Shown here in pieces: positions 5,360 to 6,714 of a DNA stretch of 6,714 nucleotides. Every line of letters begins with the position of its first letter. Positions within the stretch are counted from its first letter, which is position 1. The stretch is from Deltaproteobacteria bacterium (GTDB lineage Bacteria > Desulfobacterota > Desulfobacteria > Desulfobacterales > SURF-15). The position numbers and the translations under genes are program-made. The notes under the pieces were generated by a model. That model saw only the letters and a program-made list of their open reading frames with translations, did not search any database and was not told the DNA's origin. The stretch lies in the NCBI GenBank assembly GCA_024644775.1, contig JAHEHB010000305.1, positions 1 through 6,714 on the forward strand, in the 5' to 3' direction.

Positions 5360-6714
5360 AAAACTTTTTGACTTTTATCGGGACCCCGCAAATATGAAAT
5401 CACCGCGCCGGCGCCGGCAACCATACCGCCCACCAACATGGAATACTGGAAAGCTGTCATAAAATGAGGTTCCAGCTCAATCCGGTATACCTTCAAACTA
5501 AGGCCCCCTGTGAGTGAGTTAAAAAATGCGTTGAAGGTAAGCCCGGCCACAGCGACACCGATGACCATTCCGAGATTACGCGCCGTAGCCACCGTGCCCC
5601 CGGCGATCCCTCTTCGCTGAGGGGGTATCGCACTCATTGCAACAGCGCTGTTGGGCGGAATAAATATCGCTGTTCCAATCCCCACCAATGCAAGACGCCA
5701 CGCGATTGAAAAAGAACCTGCCGATGCAGTGAGATTGGACAGGGAAAACATACCGGCTGATAACAGGGTCATACCGAAGGTACATAACATTCGGGATCCG
5801 ATTCTATCTGATATCGTGCCTGAAACAGGGGATATGAAAAATAAAAAAACAAAGGGAATGACCATCGTAAAACCTGCTTTACTCATGGAAAAGCCGCACG
5901 GATGAACCAAATAAAACGGCATTAGGAAAACCATGACAAAGAGGCTTACAAAAAGCATGAGAGCCGCAAGAATGGGGAGCGTAAACAGCCGGATCCCTAA
6001 AAGAGATGGATCAAAAACAGGGTGCGATGTGTGGGTTTCAATTCGACAAAACCACACGGCTGTTGCGACAGATATTCCAATCAAAAGAAAAAACTGAAAA
6101 ACAGCATGTATTTGACCCGTAATACGGATAGCGGCAATAATAAACGAACAGAAACAGACTGCCAACAGACATGCGCCGATCCAGTCAAACGGCTCTGATC
6201 TTGAAATATCTCCTCTTCCACCCCTTAGAATCCTTGAAGCGAGAATCGCTGTCACAATACCGATGGGAATATTAATATAAAAAATAAGCCGCCATGAAAA
6301 CAAATCGACAATCAAACCACCCAGTGGAGGTCCGGATGTCAAGCCCGCCGCAACCACGGTTACGACCATACCCAAGGCCCTTCCTCTCTCAGAAGGTGGA
6401 AAAATATCAACGACAAGCGCTGGAGAACACGACATGAGCATGGCGGCACCGATCCCCTGGAAGGAACGCGCAACAACCAGCCAAGGGGCACTGCCCGCAG
6501 CCCCACACAAAAAAGAACCGACAGAGAAAATAACAAAGCCTCGGCAGTAAACCCAGCGCCTGCCTTTGATATCGCTTAAACGCCCAAAGGTTAGTAAAAG
6601 TGAAGAAATGGTGAGGAGATAAATCAACGGTACCCATTCAATGGTGGTAAGTGGCACCTGAAAATCTTTCATGATGGCCGGTAGTGCAATGTTTACAATG
6701 CTGCCATCTAATGT
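5347..6714 (-). CDS. DHA2-family MFS transporter, 5' end outside the window
   Basis: This is a proton-driven multidrug-type exporter of the 14-helix DHA2 (EmrB/QacA-like) family, truncated by the window edge. An internal Met codon lies at 6670-6672, but the frame stays open to base 6714 and encodes LDGSIVNIALP, the family's conserved helix-1 motif. The true start is therefore a few residues beyond the window. In the visible 455 residues, motif A GRLSDIKGRR lies at 44-53, the antiporter motif C with SGPPLGG at 127-133, and WRLIFYINIPIG at 141-152. RGIAGGTVATARNLG (368-382) is the usual late-helix segment. About 14 hydrophobic segments can be traced. It is transcribed convergently with the importer and has no evident functional tie to it. 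The exported substrate is unknown. Confidence 0.93.
   Translation of the reverse strand, partial: TLDGSIVNIALPAIMKDFQVPLTTIEWVPLIYLLTISSLLLTFGRLSDIKGRRWVYCRGFVIFSVGSFLCGAAGSAPWLVVARSFQGIGAAMLMSCSPALVVDIFPPSERGRALGMVVTVVAAGLTSGPPLGGLIVDLFSWRLIFYINIPIGIVTAILASRILRGGRGDISRSEPFDWIGACLLAVCFCSFIIAAIRITGQIHAVFQFFLLIGISVATAVWFCRIETHTSHPVFDPSLLGIRLFTLPILAALMLFVSLFVMVFLMPFYLVHPCGFSMSKAGFTMVIPFVFLFFISPVSGTISDRIGSRMLCTFGMTLLSAGMFSLSNLTASAGSFSIAWRLALVGIGTAIFIPPNSAVAMSAIPPQRRGIAGGTVATARNLGMVIGVAVAGLTFNAFFNSLTGGLSLKVYRIELEPHFMTAFQYSMLVGGMVAGAGAVISYLRGPDKSQKVFHGL

Noticed and set aside
5353..5382. CCCG/CGGG with A/T arms as a bidirectional terminator
   Set aside because: The stem is interrupted by two mismatches and no T-tract follows on either strand.
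6470..6672. Treating the Met codon at 6670-6672 as the start of the MFS gene
   Set aside because: The frame continues upstream to the window edge and encodes the conserved helix-1 motif LDGSIVNIALP, so that Met is internal.

Overview
The window holds one complete carbohydrate-type ABC importer on the plus strand, followed by a convergent, 5'-truncated drug-exporter-like MFS gene. The importer is of the CUT1 (MalEFGK/UgpBAEC-like) class. Its genes run in the order periplasmic binding protein (411-1928), MalF-type permease (2451-3329), MalG-type permease (3374-4222) and MalK-type ATPase (4238-5359). The MFS gene (5347 to the window edge, minus strand) is a DHA2-type transporter whose start lies beyond base 6714. 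It overlaps the 3' end of the ATPase gene by 13 bp.

The organism is a Gram-negative-type bacterium: the binding protein has a cleavable Sec signal peptide and no lipobox, Shine-Dalgarno sites are strong, and genes have mid GC with AT-rich spacers. The GCTnGGAA octamer arrays and CCTGACA-type heptamers in the spacers resemble intergenic repeats I associate with Desulfobacterota. That taxonomic guess is an inference and should be held loosely.

Bases 1-410 are an AT-rich upstream region, then a compact GC-rich foldable element (220-270), then a long leader with a near-ideal ribosome-binding sequence 75 bases before the real start. The binding-protein gene follows. A 522-bp spacer (1929-2450) then interrupts an operon whose other gaps are only 44 and 15 bp. 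This spacer holds, in order, two 16-bp direct repeats bracketing an inverted array of degenerate octamers that forms a long hairpin, a short heptamer array, an operator-like palindrome, a promoter-like block, a second GC-rich hairpin, and a small hairpin touching the permease ribosome-binding site.

The most interesting observation is that the block just upstream of the first permease (2332-2384) looks like a diverged copy of the block upstream of the binding-protein gene (186-236). Both read AAATATTGA, CA-R-GTA, AATTAAA, CCGGAG and CCCG in the same order and at nearly the same spacing, and both lead into a GC-rich hairpin. This suggests that a promoter or operator plus structured-leader module was duplicated, so that the abundant binding protein and the scarce membrane complex can be transcribed separately but under common control.

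Functionally, the binding protein would capture a sugar-like solute in the periplasm and the two permeases plus an ATPase dimer would import it. The substrate cannot be read from the sequence, and no catabolic enzyme or regulator gene is present. Apart from the spacer and leader elements, the coding content is ordinary; I do not see a new defence, mobile or biosynthetic system here.
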